A stretch of 64,000 nt of DNA, taken from assembly GCF_900167955.1 (NCBI RefSeq), contig NZ_FUYK01000003.1, positions 62,001 to 126,000 on the forward strand. Direction: 5' to 3'. A model generated the notes under the pieces. It made no database searches, was not told where the DNA came from, and saw only the letters and a program-made list of their open reading frames with translations. Positions 50,836 through 60,271 of the stretch are shown here, piece after piece. Position 1 is the first letter of the stretch; every line of letters begins with the position of its first letter. Origin of the DNA: Candidatus Nitrosotalea bavarica. Lineage in GTDB: Archaea; Thermoproteota; Nitrososphaeria; Nitrososphaerales; Nitrosopumilaceae. The position numbers and the translations under genes were made by a program.

Positions 50836-51312
50836 ATGATTAAAATTCCAGCCAAAGTCCAAGAAATGCTCAAGAGTCAAAAAGTCATAGTAGTTGGCTC
50901 TGTTGATGTCAATGGTCTTGCAAATCTATCTCCAAGAACCTCGTTTTATTTTACAGATGCTACGGTATATTGGCTAGACTTTTTCAAGCACAAATCACAG
51001 GGAAATTTCAAGAGTATTCCATGGGTAAGTGTCGGAGTATTTGATAAAAAAGAGCTCAAAGGATATCAAATGAAAGGCAAGGTCACATTTGTAACAGAAT
51101 CTAAAGAAAAAGCAAGAATTACAGATGTCATTACAAGGTCTGCAACTGGAAAGACATCAAGCAAAATATTTGAAAGAATGAGTCAGAACAAGACTCCGGA
51201 TGTAATCATGTTTACACCAAAGGCAGTTTACTCACTTAGTCCAAAAGAAGAATCAGGTTTAGCCATGGTGATGGACAAAGATGGTGAGACAATCTCGCTT
51301 CTAGGAAGATAG
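50836..51312 (+). CDS. Pyridoxamine 5'-phosphate oxidase-like flavin protein
   Basis: A 158-residue split-barrel protein of the PNPOx-like superfamily. VGSVDVNGLANLSPRTSF is the FMN-contact region, followed by YWLDFFKHKSQGNFKS and KGYQMKGKVTFV. It probably binds FMN or F420 and acts as a small redox or detoxification enzyme; true PNPO motifs are incomplete. Its last codons overlap the convergent gatB end by 12 bp. Confidence 0.78.
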   Translation: MIKIPAKVQEMLKSQKVIVVGSVDVNGLANLSPRTSFYFTDATVYWLDFFKHKSQGNFKSIPWVSVGVFDKKELKGYQMKGKVTFVTESKEKARITDVITRSATGKTSSKIFERMSQNKTPDVIMFTPKAVYSLSPKEESGLAMVMDKDGETISLLGR

Positions 51313-52698
51313 TTTTTTTCTTAGAATATCAAGTGTGGTTGCAGGATCTGCCTTTCCTTTTGTTTTCCTCATAACTTTTCCTACAAGGTAGTTAATGGTA
51401 TCAGGATTCCGTCTTGCTTCTGTTACTGCCTTTTCTTCTTCTTTGAATACTTCATCAATTATTTTTTCAATTGAATTTACATCACTTACGTGTCCCAAGT
51501 CAAGGCTTGCCATTACATCCAAAAGAGATTTTCCAGTCTTGACCATTTCTTGCAATGCCTGTTTACCTGAATTTCTTGTCAGTTTGTTATCCATTATGGA
51601 ATCAGCAAGAGAAGAGATGTGCTGTGCTGTAATTTTTAATTCAAGTTTCTTTTCTCGGGTATCTGCATAGCTTAGCAAATCTGTTGTTATAATATTTGCA
51701 ACTTCTTTGGCATTTTTCTCGTTGTGTGATTTTTCAAACAAGTCAGAGTAAAATCGGTCTGAAGATAAAACATCTGCCACTTGGGCTGGAATCCCATATT
51801 TTTTGACATATCGTTCTCTTTTTGCAACAATGCTTTCAGGCATTTGTTTTTTTATCGTTTCAATTGATTCATTTCTAATCAAAACTATAGGAATGTCCGC
51901 TTCAGGAATATACCTATAATCCTGTTCTTCTTCTTTTGACCTTGATGATACTGTAATTCGTCTTGCGTCATCCCAATGTCTTGTCTCTGCAACAACTGGA
52001 ATCCCCCTTTCAAGAAGGCTTTGCTGTCTTGTCATTTCAAAATGGAGTGCTTTTTCTATATCCCTAAACGAGCCTACATTTTTTATCTCAACTCTGTTTC
52101 CATCTCCTTCAGAGATATTTCCATCAACTCTCATTGCACCTTCAAGGTATGGGTCAGATACGCCAATATTTTCAACCAAGTCTGCCAATACGTTTAGAAA
52201 TACACGGACCTGTTTTGGAGTTTCAAAGTCTGGCTCTGTTACAATTTCAACAAGTGGAGTTCCTGCCCTGTTATAGTCGACCAGAGTCAACATGGATTTT
52301 CCCTCATAGACCAGCCTTCCAGGGTCTTCCTCTAGCTGTATTCTTCGAATGTTGATCTCTTTTCCTTGAATTGTTATCTTACCATCTGAGCCTATACTTG
52401 TCGGACCATATGCATTGTATTGAGTAATTTGGAAATTTTTTGGCAGATCAGGATAAAAGTAATTTTTCCTAAAAAAGCCAATTTTTTGCGGAATGGTACA
52501 TCCAAGTGCAAGTGATATCATGGCAGCTTTTTCAACTGCTTTTTTGTTCAATATAGGAAGTGAGCCGGGAAGACCTGCGCATACTGGACATATGTTAGAG
52601 TTTGGTGCAAGGTTTCTATATTCTGCCTTGCATGAACAAAATAGTTTACTTTCAAGCTTTGTAAGCTGACAGTGAATCTCTAGTCCTATTCTTGTCAA
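51301..52698 (-). CDS. gatB: Asp/Glu-tRNA amidotransferase subunit B
   Basis: A 465-residue GatB. Signatures are RIGLEIHCQLTKLESKLFCS at the N-terminus, a zinc site with Cys residues (FCSCKAEY and NICPVCAG), RIQLEEDPGRLVY and DYNRAGTPLVEIVTEPDF, plus the C-terminal YqeY-like tail domain (NYLVGKVMRKTKGKADP). GatB binds the mischarged tRNA and forms GatCAB. The start overlaps the gatA end by 4 bp. The order aspS-gatC-gatA-gatB in one strand indicates one transcript for the tRNA-dependent Asn/Gln pathway. Confidence 0.95.
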   Translation of the reverse strand: MTRIGLEIHCQLTKLESKLFCSCKAEYRNLAPNSNICPVCAGLPGSLPILNKKAVEKAAMISLALGCTIPQKIGFFRKNYFYPDLPKNFQITQYNAYGPTSIGSDGKITIQGKEINIRRIQLEEDPGRLVYEGKSMLTLVDYNRAGTPLVEIVTEPDFETPKQVRVFLNVLADLVENIGVSDPYLEGAMRVDGNISEGDGNRVEIKNVGSFRDIEKALHFEMTRQQSLLERGIPVVAETRHWDDARRITVSSRSKEEEQDYRYIPEADIPIVLIRNESIETIKKQMPESIVAKRERYVKKYGIPAQVADVLSSDRFYSDLFEKSHNEKNAKEVANIITTDLLSYADTREKKLELKITAQHISSLADSIMDNKLTRNSGKQALQEMVKTGKSLLDVMASLDLGHVSDVNSIEKIIDEVFKEEEKAVTEARRNPDTINYLVGKVMRKTKGKADPATTLDILRKKLSS

Positions 52699-54146
52699 AG
52701 CGGTACCTCTGGAAGATGTGTAGTCTTGTGTAACGCATATGCAGCTTGAAGCAATTTTTTCTCTTCAAATGAATTTGCAAATAGTTGTATGCCGATTGGT
52801 AATCCAGAACTTGATATCTCAAATGGGATAGATATTGCAGGAATCCCAGAAAGATTTGCTGTGATTGTGTTAATATCAGTAAGATATAGCTTTAATGGAT
52901 CGTCAATTTTTTCGCCCACCTTAAAGGGCAAGATAGGCATTGTTGGAGATATCAAAAAGTCTACTTTCTTAAATGCCTCGTCAAGCTGAGCCTTTATCAT
53001 TGCCCTGACTTTTTGAGCCTTGAGATAATATTTTCCATAATATCCTGCTGATAACACAAATGCACCAAGCAACATCCTTCTTGTCACTTCAGGTCCAAAA
53101 TTACTTCGTGCTTTTGAGATAAATGCCTTGAACTCGTATCCTTCCGTTCCAAAGTCAAATCCATATCTTAGATTATCATATCGTGAAAGATTGCTACTTG
53201 CTTCTGCTGATGCTATTGTATAATACGCTGCAACAGAGTGTTCTACTGCATCAAGGGAGATAGGAATGCATTCAGCTCCGAGTTCTTGTAGTTTTGATAT
53301 TGCCCTGTTTGTTGCAGATACAACTTCCTGGTCTACACCTTGGCCAATCATTTGGGTTATGATTCCAATCTTCTTTCCAGAGATTCCTAAAGAGATATCT
53401 TTGGTATAATCAACGCTGTCATTTTTTATTGTTGTATCATCATGCGAGTCATATCCTGAGATAATATTTAGTAGAAACGCCACATCTTCAACGGTTCTTG
53501 CCATAGGGCCCACCTGCTCTATACTGTTAGCATACGAGACAAGACCATATCTGCTGACTAGGCCATAAGTTGGTTTTAGGCCAACAACTGAACAAAAACT
53601 TGCAGGACTTCGAACAGAACCACCAGTATCAGAACCTAGCGAGGCAAGACATTCTAGTGCACTGACTGAGACGCCGCTGCCTCCAGATGAGCCACCTGGC
53701 ACATAATCAACATTCCATGGATTTCTACTGGGACCAAAATAACTAAATTCAGTTGTAGAACCCATTGCAAATTCATCAAGATTTACTTTACCAATAATTA
53801 TGGCATCTTCAGATTTTAGTCGTGAAACAACGGTTGCATCATATGGCGCAATAAAATTCTCTAGCATTTTAGATGCGCATGTTGTTTTCATTCCAGCAGT
53901 ACAGAGGTTGTCTTTGATAGAGACAGGCATTCCAAAACAGATGCCAACTTTATCTTTTGACTTTATTTTTTTATCAATCTCTTTGGCTTTTGCAAGTGCG
54001 TTTTGGTTATCTACAGTAATAAAAGCATGAACTTTTTCTTCGACTAGTTTTATTCTGTCTAATGTTTTTGCAACAAACTCTTCTACAGATATGGTACCGA
54101 CTTTTGCCTGGGATACAAATTCAGTGGCCGAGATTCCAAGATTCAT
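52695..54146 (-). CDS. gatA: Asp/Glu-tRNA amidotransferase subunit A
   Basis: A 483-residue amidase-signature protein. The Lys of the Ser-cisSer-Lys triad is in VSIKDNLC, and GSDTGGSVRSPAS supplies the two Ser residues. A Gly/Ser loop PGGSSGGSG is present. GatA releases ammonia from glutamine for transfer to Asp-tRNA(Asn) or Glu-tRNA(Gln). It is coupled to gatB by a 4-bp overlap and directly abuts gatC, so the ratio of subunits is probably balanced by translation coupling. Confidence 0.95.
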   Translation of the reverse strand: MNLGISATEFVSQAKVGTISVEEFVAKTLDRIKLVEEKVHAFITVDNQNALAKAKEIDKKIKSKDKVGICFGMPVSIKDNLCTAGMKTTCASKMLENFIAPYDATVVSRLKSEDAIIIGKVNLDEFAMGSTTEFSYFGPSRNPWNVDYVPGGSSGGSGVSVSALECLASLGSDTGGSVRSPASFCSVVGLKPTYGLVSRYGLVSYANSIEQVGPMARTVEDVAFLLNIISGYDSHDDTTIKNDSVDYTKDISLGISGKKIGIITQMIGQGVDQEVVSATNRAISKLQELGAECIPISLDAVEHSVAAYYTIASAEASSNLSRYDNLRYGFDFGTEGYEFKAFISKARSNFGPEVTRRMLLGAFVLSAGYYGKYYLKAQKVRAMIKAQLDEAFKKVDFLISPTMPILPFKVGEKIDDPLKLYLTDINTITANLSGIPAISIPFEISSSGLPIGIQLFANSFEEKKLLQAAYALHKTTHLPEVPL

Positions 54147-54413
54147 TTAAACCATTTTTGGTGCACGGATAAAGTTGTCTTGGTCTTTTTTTAGGTGATC
54201 AATTAACGATATATCATATGGTTCATGTTTGTCATCTCTGAGATTTTCAGAATCAACTTCGTTTCTTAGAGTATCATCGGAATTGAATTCAACAGTATCA
54301 AGTCTATCAAAATATTTTATTATCTGCTCTACCTGCTTGATGTATTTTTCGGGCTCTTTGAGATCAACTTTGACCAAATCCCCCAGATGCTCAATCTCTT
54401 TTCTTTCTACCAT
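54147..54413 (-). CDS. gatC: Asp/Glu-tRNA amidotransferase subunit C
   Basis: An 88-residue GatC with typical helical start (KEIEHLGDLVKVDLKEPE) and the signature LDTVEFNSDDTLRNEVDSENLRDD split across its centre. GatC stabilises the GatA-GatB complex. It lies 10 bp after aspS and adjoins gatA without spacing, confirming the operon. Confidence 0.9.
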   Translation of the reverse strand: MVERKEIEHLGDLVKVDLKEPEKYIKQVEQIIKYFDRLDTVEFNSDDTLRNEVDSENLRDDKHEPYDISLIDHLKKDQDNFIRAPKMV

Positions 54414-54423
54414 ATAGTTTCAC

Positions 54424-55734
54424 TTACGGTGTAAGTCTATCGACATCACGTGGATAAAAGGTAGCATCTCGGATATTTTCAGTGCCAGTAAGAGCCATCA
54501 TGAGCCTCTCAAGACCTATACCACATCCTGCGTGGGGAGGAACTCCGTAATCAAATACACGCAAGTGATAATCAAATGCTTCCAGTTTGAAGCCCTTGTT
54601 CTTCATCCTCTCTTCTAGTTCCAGTCTTTTTTCAATTCTTGTACTGCCTGAAGATAATTCAAGATCTCCGAACATTAAATCAAATGATTCAGATGTCTTT
54701 TGATTATCATTTTTGGCTTTAACATAGAATGGTTTTGGAGCAAGTGGCCAGTCTTTGATAAAATAAAATCCGTCAAGATCAATCTTCTTTAATTGCGAAG
54801 GATACAAGTCATCTCCCCATTTTGTAGTGGCTCCTGCATTTTGCATCTTTTCTACCAATTCAGTATAGGCATACTGGGGAATTTTTTCAGGAATTTCTGG
54901 AACTTTGTAATCTGTTGTTTTTATCAGATTACAATAGTCTCTTACTACACCAATTGATCTTTTAATTATATTTTCAGTGTGTAGCATTATATCATTATAA
55001 TCTGCAAACGCCTCCTCAAGGTCTATTGAGATGGCCTCTGAAAGGTGTCGGTTAGTTCTAGATGCTTCAGCTCTGAATATTGGTGCAATCTCAAATATTT
55101 TTTCAAAGGATAATGTTAGTTGCTCTTTGTAAAGCTGAGGACTCTGTGCTAAAAACGCCTCCTTGTTATAGTAAAAAATAGGAAACAATGCAGCACCACC
55201 TTCTGTTGCAGTTGCAATCATCTTTGGAGTATTTACTTCGATGAATTCTTTTTCATATAGATAATTGCGAATTGATTTTAAAACTAGACTTCGCATCTTA
55301 AAGATATGTTGTAAGATATTTCGCCTAAGATCTATTGCCCTAAGTTCAAGTCTTGTGTCTATGTTTGGAACCACTTTGGTCTGCCATGTAAAGGGGGCAA
55401 TTTTTTCGACGACTGAAAATACACGTAGTTCAGTTGGAGTTATCTCAACTCCTCTAGGAGCCTTGGGGGATGGTTTTATGATTCCCTTTATTGCTATAGT
55501 TGATTGCTCTTTGAGATTTACCAGGCTATCTTTAATCTCGTCTGGACAGACACCTGCTTTTGCAGTAATCTGCATCTGTCCCTCTTTGTCATTTAGCATG
55601 ACAAATACTAGATTTCCATGATCTCTTACACTTGAGATCCAGCCCATTACGATGACTTCTTTTCCATCCATAGTTGGTTCAAGTTGACTAGAATAGATAG
55701 TCCTGCGCCAGTCTCCAAGTTCTGTACCTATCAT
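54424..55734 (-). CDS. aspS: Aspartyl-tRNA synthetase, archaeal type
   Basis: A 436-residue class II synthetase. An N-terminal OB anticodon-binding domain (VIVMGWISSVRDHGNLVF) is followed by the catalytic core, with motif 2 around APIFRAEASRTNRHLSE and motif 3 GCGIGLERLMMALTG. Genomic coupling to gatCAB suggests a non-discriminating enzyme that also charges tRNA(Asn) with Asp; this is inferred from context, as residue-level discrimination was not resolved. It is the first gene of the aspS-gatC-gatA-gatB operon. Confidence 0.94.
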   Translation of the reverse strand: MIGTELGDWRRTIYSSQLEPTMDGKEVIVMGWISSVRDHGNLVFVMLNDKEGQMQITAKAGVCPDEIKDSLVNLKEQSTIAIKGIIKPSPKAPRGVEITPTELRVFSVVEKIAPFTWQTKVVPNIDTRLELRAIDLRRNILQHIFKMRSLVLKSIRNYLYEKEFIEVNTPKMIATATEGGAALFPIFYYNKEAFLAQSPQLYKEQLTLSFEKIFEIAPIFRAEASRTNRHLSEAISIDLEEAFADYNDIMLHTENIIKRSIGVVRDYCNLIKTTDYKVPEIPEKIPQYAYTELVEKMQNAGATTKWGDDLYPSQLKKIDLDGFYFIKDWPLAPKPFYVKAKNDNQKTSESFDLMFGDLELSSGSTRIEKRLELEERMKNKGFKLEAFDYHLRVFDYGVPPHAGCGIGLERLMMALTGTENIRDATFYPRDVDRLTP

Positions 55735-55809
55735 GTTTTCATCAAATGTCTTTTTGTTAGTGTTAATTTGTGTTACTAAAATCGACTAGAATGCAGATGA
55801 TATGATATC

Positions 55810-56631
55810 TTAGGGGGTCGTTCCAGTCTTTGATTTTTTTATGATAATCGAATTGCCTTCCAAAATGGATCTATTTGCAACCATAATCTCCGTGTCACCA
55901 TCCAGAATGGTTGTAAATCTTGAAGTTATCTTGGTAACAGTACCTGAAAATTTTTCTGAACCGTTTGATAATTCTATCTTGTCACCTTCTGCATATGGCA
56001 AGTGGGTTGTCAAAGGCTCTTCTTTTAAGATGCGAATATTTCCCTGGATTATGGCAGAATTTGGAACAAGGTATTCATTTCCATCATTCGTATTTATCTT
56101 CGTATACAATGCGCTTATCTCTGCAATCGTTCCATGCACGTTATCATTTACTATGAAAATTGAATCACCAATCTTTGCAGGAAACGTAGTGAGCATGATG
56201 GCTCCGGAAAGTATGTTTCCCACTATAGTTGAAACTCCTAAACCTACAACTATAGCAGCAACTCCACCTCCCACGAGAATCGTCTGGAGTTGTACCCCCC
56301 ACAGGTACAGCAGTATCAATGATGCAATTAGTGATATTATTATGATTGAAAAAAATGAAATGCTTGCAACAAGGTGAGCTGGTATCTTAGTTGGAATTCT
56401 TTTCAAAGCACGTCTAATCGAAGTAATTACTACAAACGATACAACAACTGTGATCATTGTATCTCCAATCAGAATGTGACTATGCCCTAATCCCAAGTTT
56501 TGTGCAAAGAAGGTCTCAAATAATGCGATGCTTATTCTTATTGTCACTATCAAAATTGCCAACTTTATTACTAAGGTTTTGAATTCCCCCATGGTTGATT
56601 TTTTAATTGATTTTATTTTAGGGTCTTGCAA
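55810..56631 (-). CDS. MscS-family mechanosensitive channel
   Basis: A 273-residue small MscS. It has about four hydrophobic helices, a pore-lining Gly/Ala-rich helix (ILVGGGVAAIVVGLGVSTIV) and a cytoplasmic beta domain (GDSIFIVNDNVHGTIAEISA, then ALYTKINTNDGNEYLVPNS). It releases osmolytes on hypo-osmotic shock. Length fits the archaeal short forms. It is divergent from the Cys-rich protein gene at 56726. Confidence 0.88.
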   Translation of the reverse strand: MQDPKIKSIKKSTMGEFKTLVIKLAILIVTIRISIALFETFFAQNLGLGHSHILIGDTMITVVVSFVVITSIRRALKRIPTKIPAHLVASISFFSIIIISLIASLILLYLWGVQLQTILVGGGVAAIVVGLGVSTIVGNILSGAIMLTTFPAKIGDSIFIVNDNVHGTIAEISALYTKINTNDGNEYLVPNSAIIQGNIRILKEEPLTTHLPYAEGDKIELSNGSEKFSGTVTKITSRFTTILDGDTEIMVANRSILEGNSIIIKKSKTGTTP

Positions 56632-56692
56632 TATCTATTCAATCCTGATGTGATTTACTTCAAAATAATGGTTTGCCAAGATATTTAGTATT

Positions 56693-56706
56693 GTTATCAC
56701 ACATGA
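56693..56706. promoter_or_regulatory. GTTATCACACATGA half-palindrome
   Basis: This site, 19 bp before the GTG of the Cys-rich gene at 56726, repeats the left half of the palindrome at 22965 and part of the right half (TGA). Comparable GTTATCACAACATG is at 58945-58958, 3 bp upstream of the sensor-like gene starting at 58942. Confidence 0.4.
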
Positions 56707-56725
56707 AGGACTTTTTTAAAAATTA

Positions 56726-56956
56726 GTGAAAAATAGTACAAACAATTACGGCTATGTAGAAATACAGGTTAGAATCATACAACACATGGTTGGACCAAAA
56801 GATGGAGGATTCGGTTTTGATGGCGCTCCAAAATATACCAAGCTAGAAGGCAAAAATACCATATGTGTTCAATGTCAAGCAGGTCAACATAGCAAATGTC
56901 ACGCTAAAGACAATCCAGAGATACTTTGTGATTGCGAGTTGTGTTTAATTTCTTAG
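56726..56956 (+). CDS. Small Cys-rich protein, 76 aa
   Basis: A 76-residue protein whose C-terminal 30 residues contain ICVQCQAGQHSKCHAK and LCDCELC, six Cys and two His in a zinc-binding pattern similar in spacing to the protein at 7698 (C-x2-C, C, C-x-C). The N-terminal half is Gly-rich (GPKDGGFGFDG). The GTG start is directly downstream of a GTTATCACA site. No family name is known. Confidence 0.66.
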   Translation: MKNSTNNYGYVEIQVRIIQHMVGPKDGGFGFDGAPKYTKLEGKNTICVQCQAGQHSKCHAKDNPEILCDCELCLIS

Positions 56957-57022
56957 TTGATAGAATTCCAAATCAGGCTTTATTCAAAATTACTTGATTA
57001 ATTTTTGGCCATAGGCAATATC

Positions 57023-57928
57023 TTACTGAGTTGCATTTACGTTAAATTGTATCGTTGCTTGAAGGCCGCTAATAGTTCCATCCTCAAGATTCATTCTAAG
57101 AATTACATCTAGTTTGCCAGCAGTTGTAATCTGATATGACGCATTATCTGTTCCAGTTCCACTTGCAAGAGAGATTTCATTTGATTTGACATCTTTTATC
57201 AGTGGCGCACATGTCAGCCCATTATCTTGAACAAGTTGTCTTTGTACACTAGATGATGGATAAACTTCCCAATGTAAAGACGGAACAGTTCCACATCCAA
57301 CTAGGTTTTGAAAAATCTCTTTATCTGAGATATTCTGATATGTCACGGTAAATTGTGGGGCATCTCCAACTTTTAATGGATTGGGAGACATTGCTATAGA
57401 CAGTATTTTTATTTCAGGTTTGGTTATAGAAGTTGTCTGATTCACTAGAAACGGAAGTTGATTTGTAACATTAGTTTTATTTTGTATTACCATTGGAATT
57501 GAAGCTGTATTAACAGATTTTTGAATTGACGTTGTATTGACATACATGGAAGATGGCTGAGACATTTTATCTTCAAGTGATGCAAGTCTTTCGCTAAGTG
57601 ATTTAATTTCGCCATTTAGATGCATTGTGCTCTGTTGAAGTTGAGTCATTGTGACATTATTTTCTTCCTCAATCTGTTTACTAGCACTTAGTTCATTTGA
57701 AAGAGATTGTATCAATATTTCTTGTTCGGCTGTTTTGTTTTTTAGATCGTTCATTTGTAAAGTTTCATTCAGTCCAATGGTGAGATGTTGTATTGCAACA
57801 TCCTGTTCTGTGGTCTTGAAGTTCACATTTTTTATATCAGATTGTAATTTGGTATTGCTTGCAACCTGTAATCCCAGGCTAATTGCAGCTATAATTACAG
57901 CAATAATCACAATATGTTGTATTTTCAT
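57023..57928 (-). CDS. Membrane-anchored coiled-coil surface protein
   Basis: A 301-residue protein. An N-terminal helix (IVIIAVIIAAISLGLQV) is followed by a long coiled coil to about residue 125 (TEQEILIQSLSNELSASK) and a Thr/Asn-rich linker. A C-terminal Ig-like domain ends the protein (KILSIAMSPNPLKVGDAPQF). It is topologically similar to the 48256 protein but not obviously related in sequence. It is predicted to project outside the cell. No enzymatic motif is visible. Confidence 0.65.
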   Translation of the reverse strand: MKIQHIVIIAVIIAAISLGLQVASNTKLQSDIKNVNFKTTEQDVAIQHLTIGLNETLQMNDLKNKTAEQEILIQSLSNELSASKQIEEENNVTMTQLQQSTMHLNGEIKSLSERLASLEDKMSQPSSMYVNTTSIQKSVNTASIPMVIQNKTNVTNQLPFLVNQTTSITKPEIKILSIAMSPNPLKVGDAPQFTVTYQNISDKEIFQNLVGCGTVPSLHWEVYPSSSVQRQLVQDNGLTCAPLIKDVKSNEISLASGTGTDNASYQITTAGKLDVILRMNLEDGTISGLQATIQFNVNATQ

Positions 57929-58105
57929 TTCCTACAACACTGATTTTGAGACTTTTTGCTATAAACATCTTCTAACTAAAAATGTGTTAACACTATCAAA
58001 AACATTTGATCAATTCATGTTATGAAAAATCGATCATAATGAAAATATGATCATACCGTATTACAATGACAAATCATGCATATTTACAGCAGTTTTGTAT
58101 CCTGG

Positions 58106-58942
58106 TCAGTTTTTCACAGGAGCGCGGTATAATACAATAGAGTCATTTTGCAAAATTACATAACTGTGACTTTTTATCAAGGATTCAAGATCATCAGGTG
58201 AAATTTTTGAAATATTATAGGCACACAAGATGATCATTTTTTGATATGGTTTTGCACCCACGGAAGATTCCAGCTTCAAATGTTCAGCGCCAAGATTGTT
58301 GCGGATATACCAAGTACAATCTTCACTTGCGACTTTGGTAGGGAAGGCAGATGTGTTACACGAGTGCATGTCTGTAACCCATGCAAGCAGTTTTTTGACA
58401 GCCCCGTTTTTGTCCTTTTCAGCTAGTTTATCATAAGTTATGTTCCTGATATCTTTGATTTTTGTAGGATGTTCTGAGATAAGGCCAAATGGTGCCTGGG
58501 TTTTTTTACTAAAAAAATCAGACAAGATGAGGTTGATAGTTTCCCGGTCTTTGTAAAGTACAAGTATGTGCTCAAATGAAGACGTGTTAATTATGAAATC
58601 GTATACGCCATACTCCTCCACTTTCTTTATAATTTCTTCAATTTTATGATTAATTGTTTTTAGATGAGTGTGTTTTATTACCTCTTCTTTTATCATGTCT
58701 ATCATAATCTTTGCAGAAACGGTTCCGGTTGATTGTTTCAATGCATCTTCAAACAGATGAAAGTTTTTTATTAATTCATTTTCGGACATGCCAGTTTTTG
58801 CATGAAGTTTATCTATCAAATCCCTGTATGATGATTGACCAAATGTTTTGAGAACTTTTTGAGTGGATTCAAGAAGAACCTTGTCTGATTTTGATGCAAT
58901 GGGAGAATAACCTAACGTTAGTAAGACATGTGAAGAGTGCAT
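58106..58942 (-). CDS. Sensor-like protein with MEDS/DcmR-type domain
   Basis: A 278-residue soluble protein. The N-terminal 80 residues are helical (LLESTQKVLKTFGQSSYRDL, then GMSENELIKNFHLFEDAL) and resemble the helical output domains described for Nitrososphaerota signalling proteins. The remainder resembles the MEDS sensory domain (DFIINTSSFEHILVLYKDRE, and the C-terminal MIILCAYNISKISPDDLESL). It probably binds a ligand or cofactor to control gene expression. A GTTATCACA site lies just upstream of the start. The assignment is by pattern and moderate only. Confidence 0.55.
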   Translation of the reverse strand: MHSSHVLLTLGYSPIASKSDKVLLESTQKVLKTFGQSSYRDLIDKLHAKTGMSENELIKNFHLFEDALKQSTGTVSAKIMIDMIKEEVIKHTHLKTINHKIEEIIKKVEEYGVYDFIINTSSFEHILVLYKDRETINLILSDFFSKKTQAPFGLISEHPTKIKDIRNITYDKLAEKDKNGAVKKLLAWVTDMHSCNTSAFPTKVASEDCTWYIRNNLGAEHLKLESSVGAKPYQKMIILCAYNISKISPDDLESLIKSHSYVILQNDSIVLYRAPVKN

Positions 58943-59112
58943 TTGTTATCACAACATGTCCAGTACAAAACTAATAAGACTTTTGTTCAAAAAAATACAC
59001 GTCTTGTAACAATTTTATGAATTTGATCATAATTTGTAATAAATTAATTTTGATATCATAAATTTTGTTTATTTTAGATTAAAATAGAGTACCATTGAAT
59101 ATATGCTCACAG

Positions 59113-60180
59113 ATGACTGACCTTTATCGAGTATTACCGGAGGAGATGGACGCTCTTGTCATAAAACTTGGCCAGCCGCGATATAGGGCAGACCAGTTAC
59201 TTCATGCATTATATCAGGAATCACCTAAAAAAATCTCAGACTTGCACCAGATCCCATCTGCGATGCAAGATGCCCTAGTTGCGGCAGGATATACAATAGG
59301 TCCCAAAAGTGAAGTTCATCGAGTTACAAGCGAGGACGGACATACGACAAAATTACTACTCAAGTTTGATGAGGAAACTCTTATCGAGATGGTCCTTATG
59401 CAATACCGCTCATCAAAAGAAGACGGTCATCCACGGTCAACAGTTTGTGTCTCTACCCAAGTTGGGTGTCCAATGGGTTGTGTGTTCTGTGCTACAGGTC
59501 AAATGGGTTTTGAAAAAAATCTAAAGGCTGAGGAGATTGTTGCCCAAGTACTCTATTTTACTCAGATTTTACGTCAAAGAGGAGAACATGTAACTAATCT
59601 TGTTTTCATGGGAATGGGAGAACCGCTTGCAAATTATGATGAAACAGTCAGAGCTGTCAGACTGCTAACACATCCTCGTGCATTTGGTTTAGGGCAGCGA
59701 AGTATTACAATTTCAACAGTTGGTGTCATTTCAGGAATTGACAAACTTGCAGATGAAGATATTCAAGTCAAGCTTGCAATCTCACTGCATGCACCAAATG
59801 ACGTGTTACGAAAAAAGCTAGTTCCAACTGCAGGTCCCAATTCTGTTGAAGATTTAATATTGGCAGCAAAACGTTATTTCAAAAAGACTGGACGACGTGT
59901 CACTTTTGAATATGCATTAATTGACGGGATGAATGATTCAAATAAAGTCGCTACAGAATTGGCGCAACTTTTGAAAGGTAATGGTGCACATGTAAACCTG
60001 ATTCCCATGAATCCAACAGCAGGCGGATTTTCCCGCCCTGCCAGGAAAAGAGTACTTGCATTCCAACAGATACTTCGTGACGGTGGCGTGAATTGTACTA
60101 TCAGAGTAGAAAAAGGCTCTGAGATATCAGCAGCTTGCGGCCAGCTTAGAACAGATGTTATAAAAAATATCACTCGTTGA
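59113..60180 (+). CDS. rlmN: RlmN-type radical SAM rRNA (adenine-C2) methyltransferase
   Basis: About 355 residues with the full RlmN/Cfr set: iron-sulfur Cys119/Cys123/Cys126 (GCPMGCVFC), conserved Cys112 upstream (TVCVSTQ), GMGEPLANYD for SAM binding, and the second catalytic Cys342 in EISAACGQL. RlmN methylates A2503 of 23S rRNA and A37 of some tRNAs in bacteria, and it is uncommon in archaea. The longest frame starts at a TTG at 59095; the ATG at 59113 fits the family N-terminus. The sequence looks closer to bacterial homologues, so lateral gain is likely. Confidence 0.9.
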   Translation: MTDLYRVLPEEMDALVIKLGQPRYRADQLLHALYQESPKKISDLHQIPSAMQDALVAAGYTIGPKSEVHRVTSEDGHTTKLLLKFDEETLIEMVLMQYRSSKEDGHPRSTVCVSTQVGCPMGCVFCATGQMGFEKNLKAEEIVAQVLYFTQILRQRGEHVTNLVFMGMGEPLANYDETVRAVRLLTHPRAFGLGQRSITISTVGVISGIDKLADEDIQVKLAISLHAPNDVLRKKLVPTAGPNSVEDLILAAKRYFKKTGRRVTFEYALIDGMNDSNKVATELAQLLKGNGAHVNLIPMNPTAGGFSRPARKRVLAFQQILRDGGVNCTIRVEKGSEISAACGQLRTDVIKNITR

Positions 60181-60271
60181 GATATTTTAAAAAATCAATG
60201 ACTCGTGGTGAACTTGTCAAATATAGATAACCGGACAAACCTCTAAATTAAAAAGAAAACTAACTATACAC

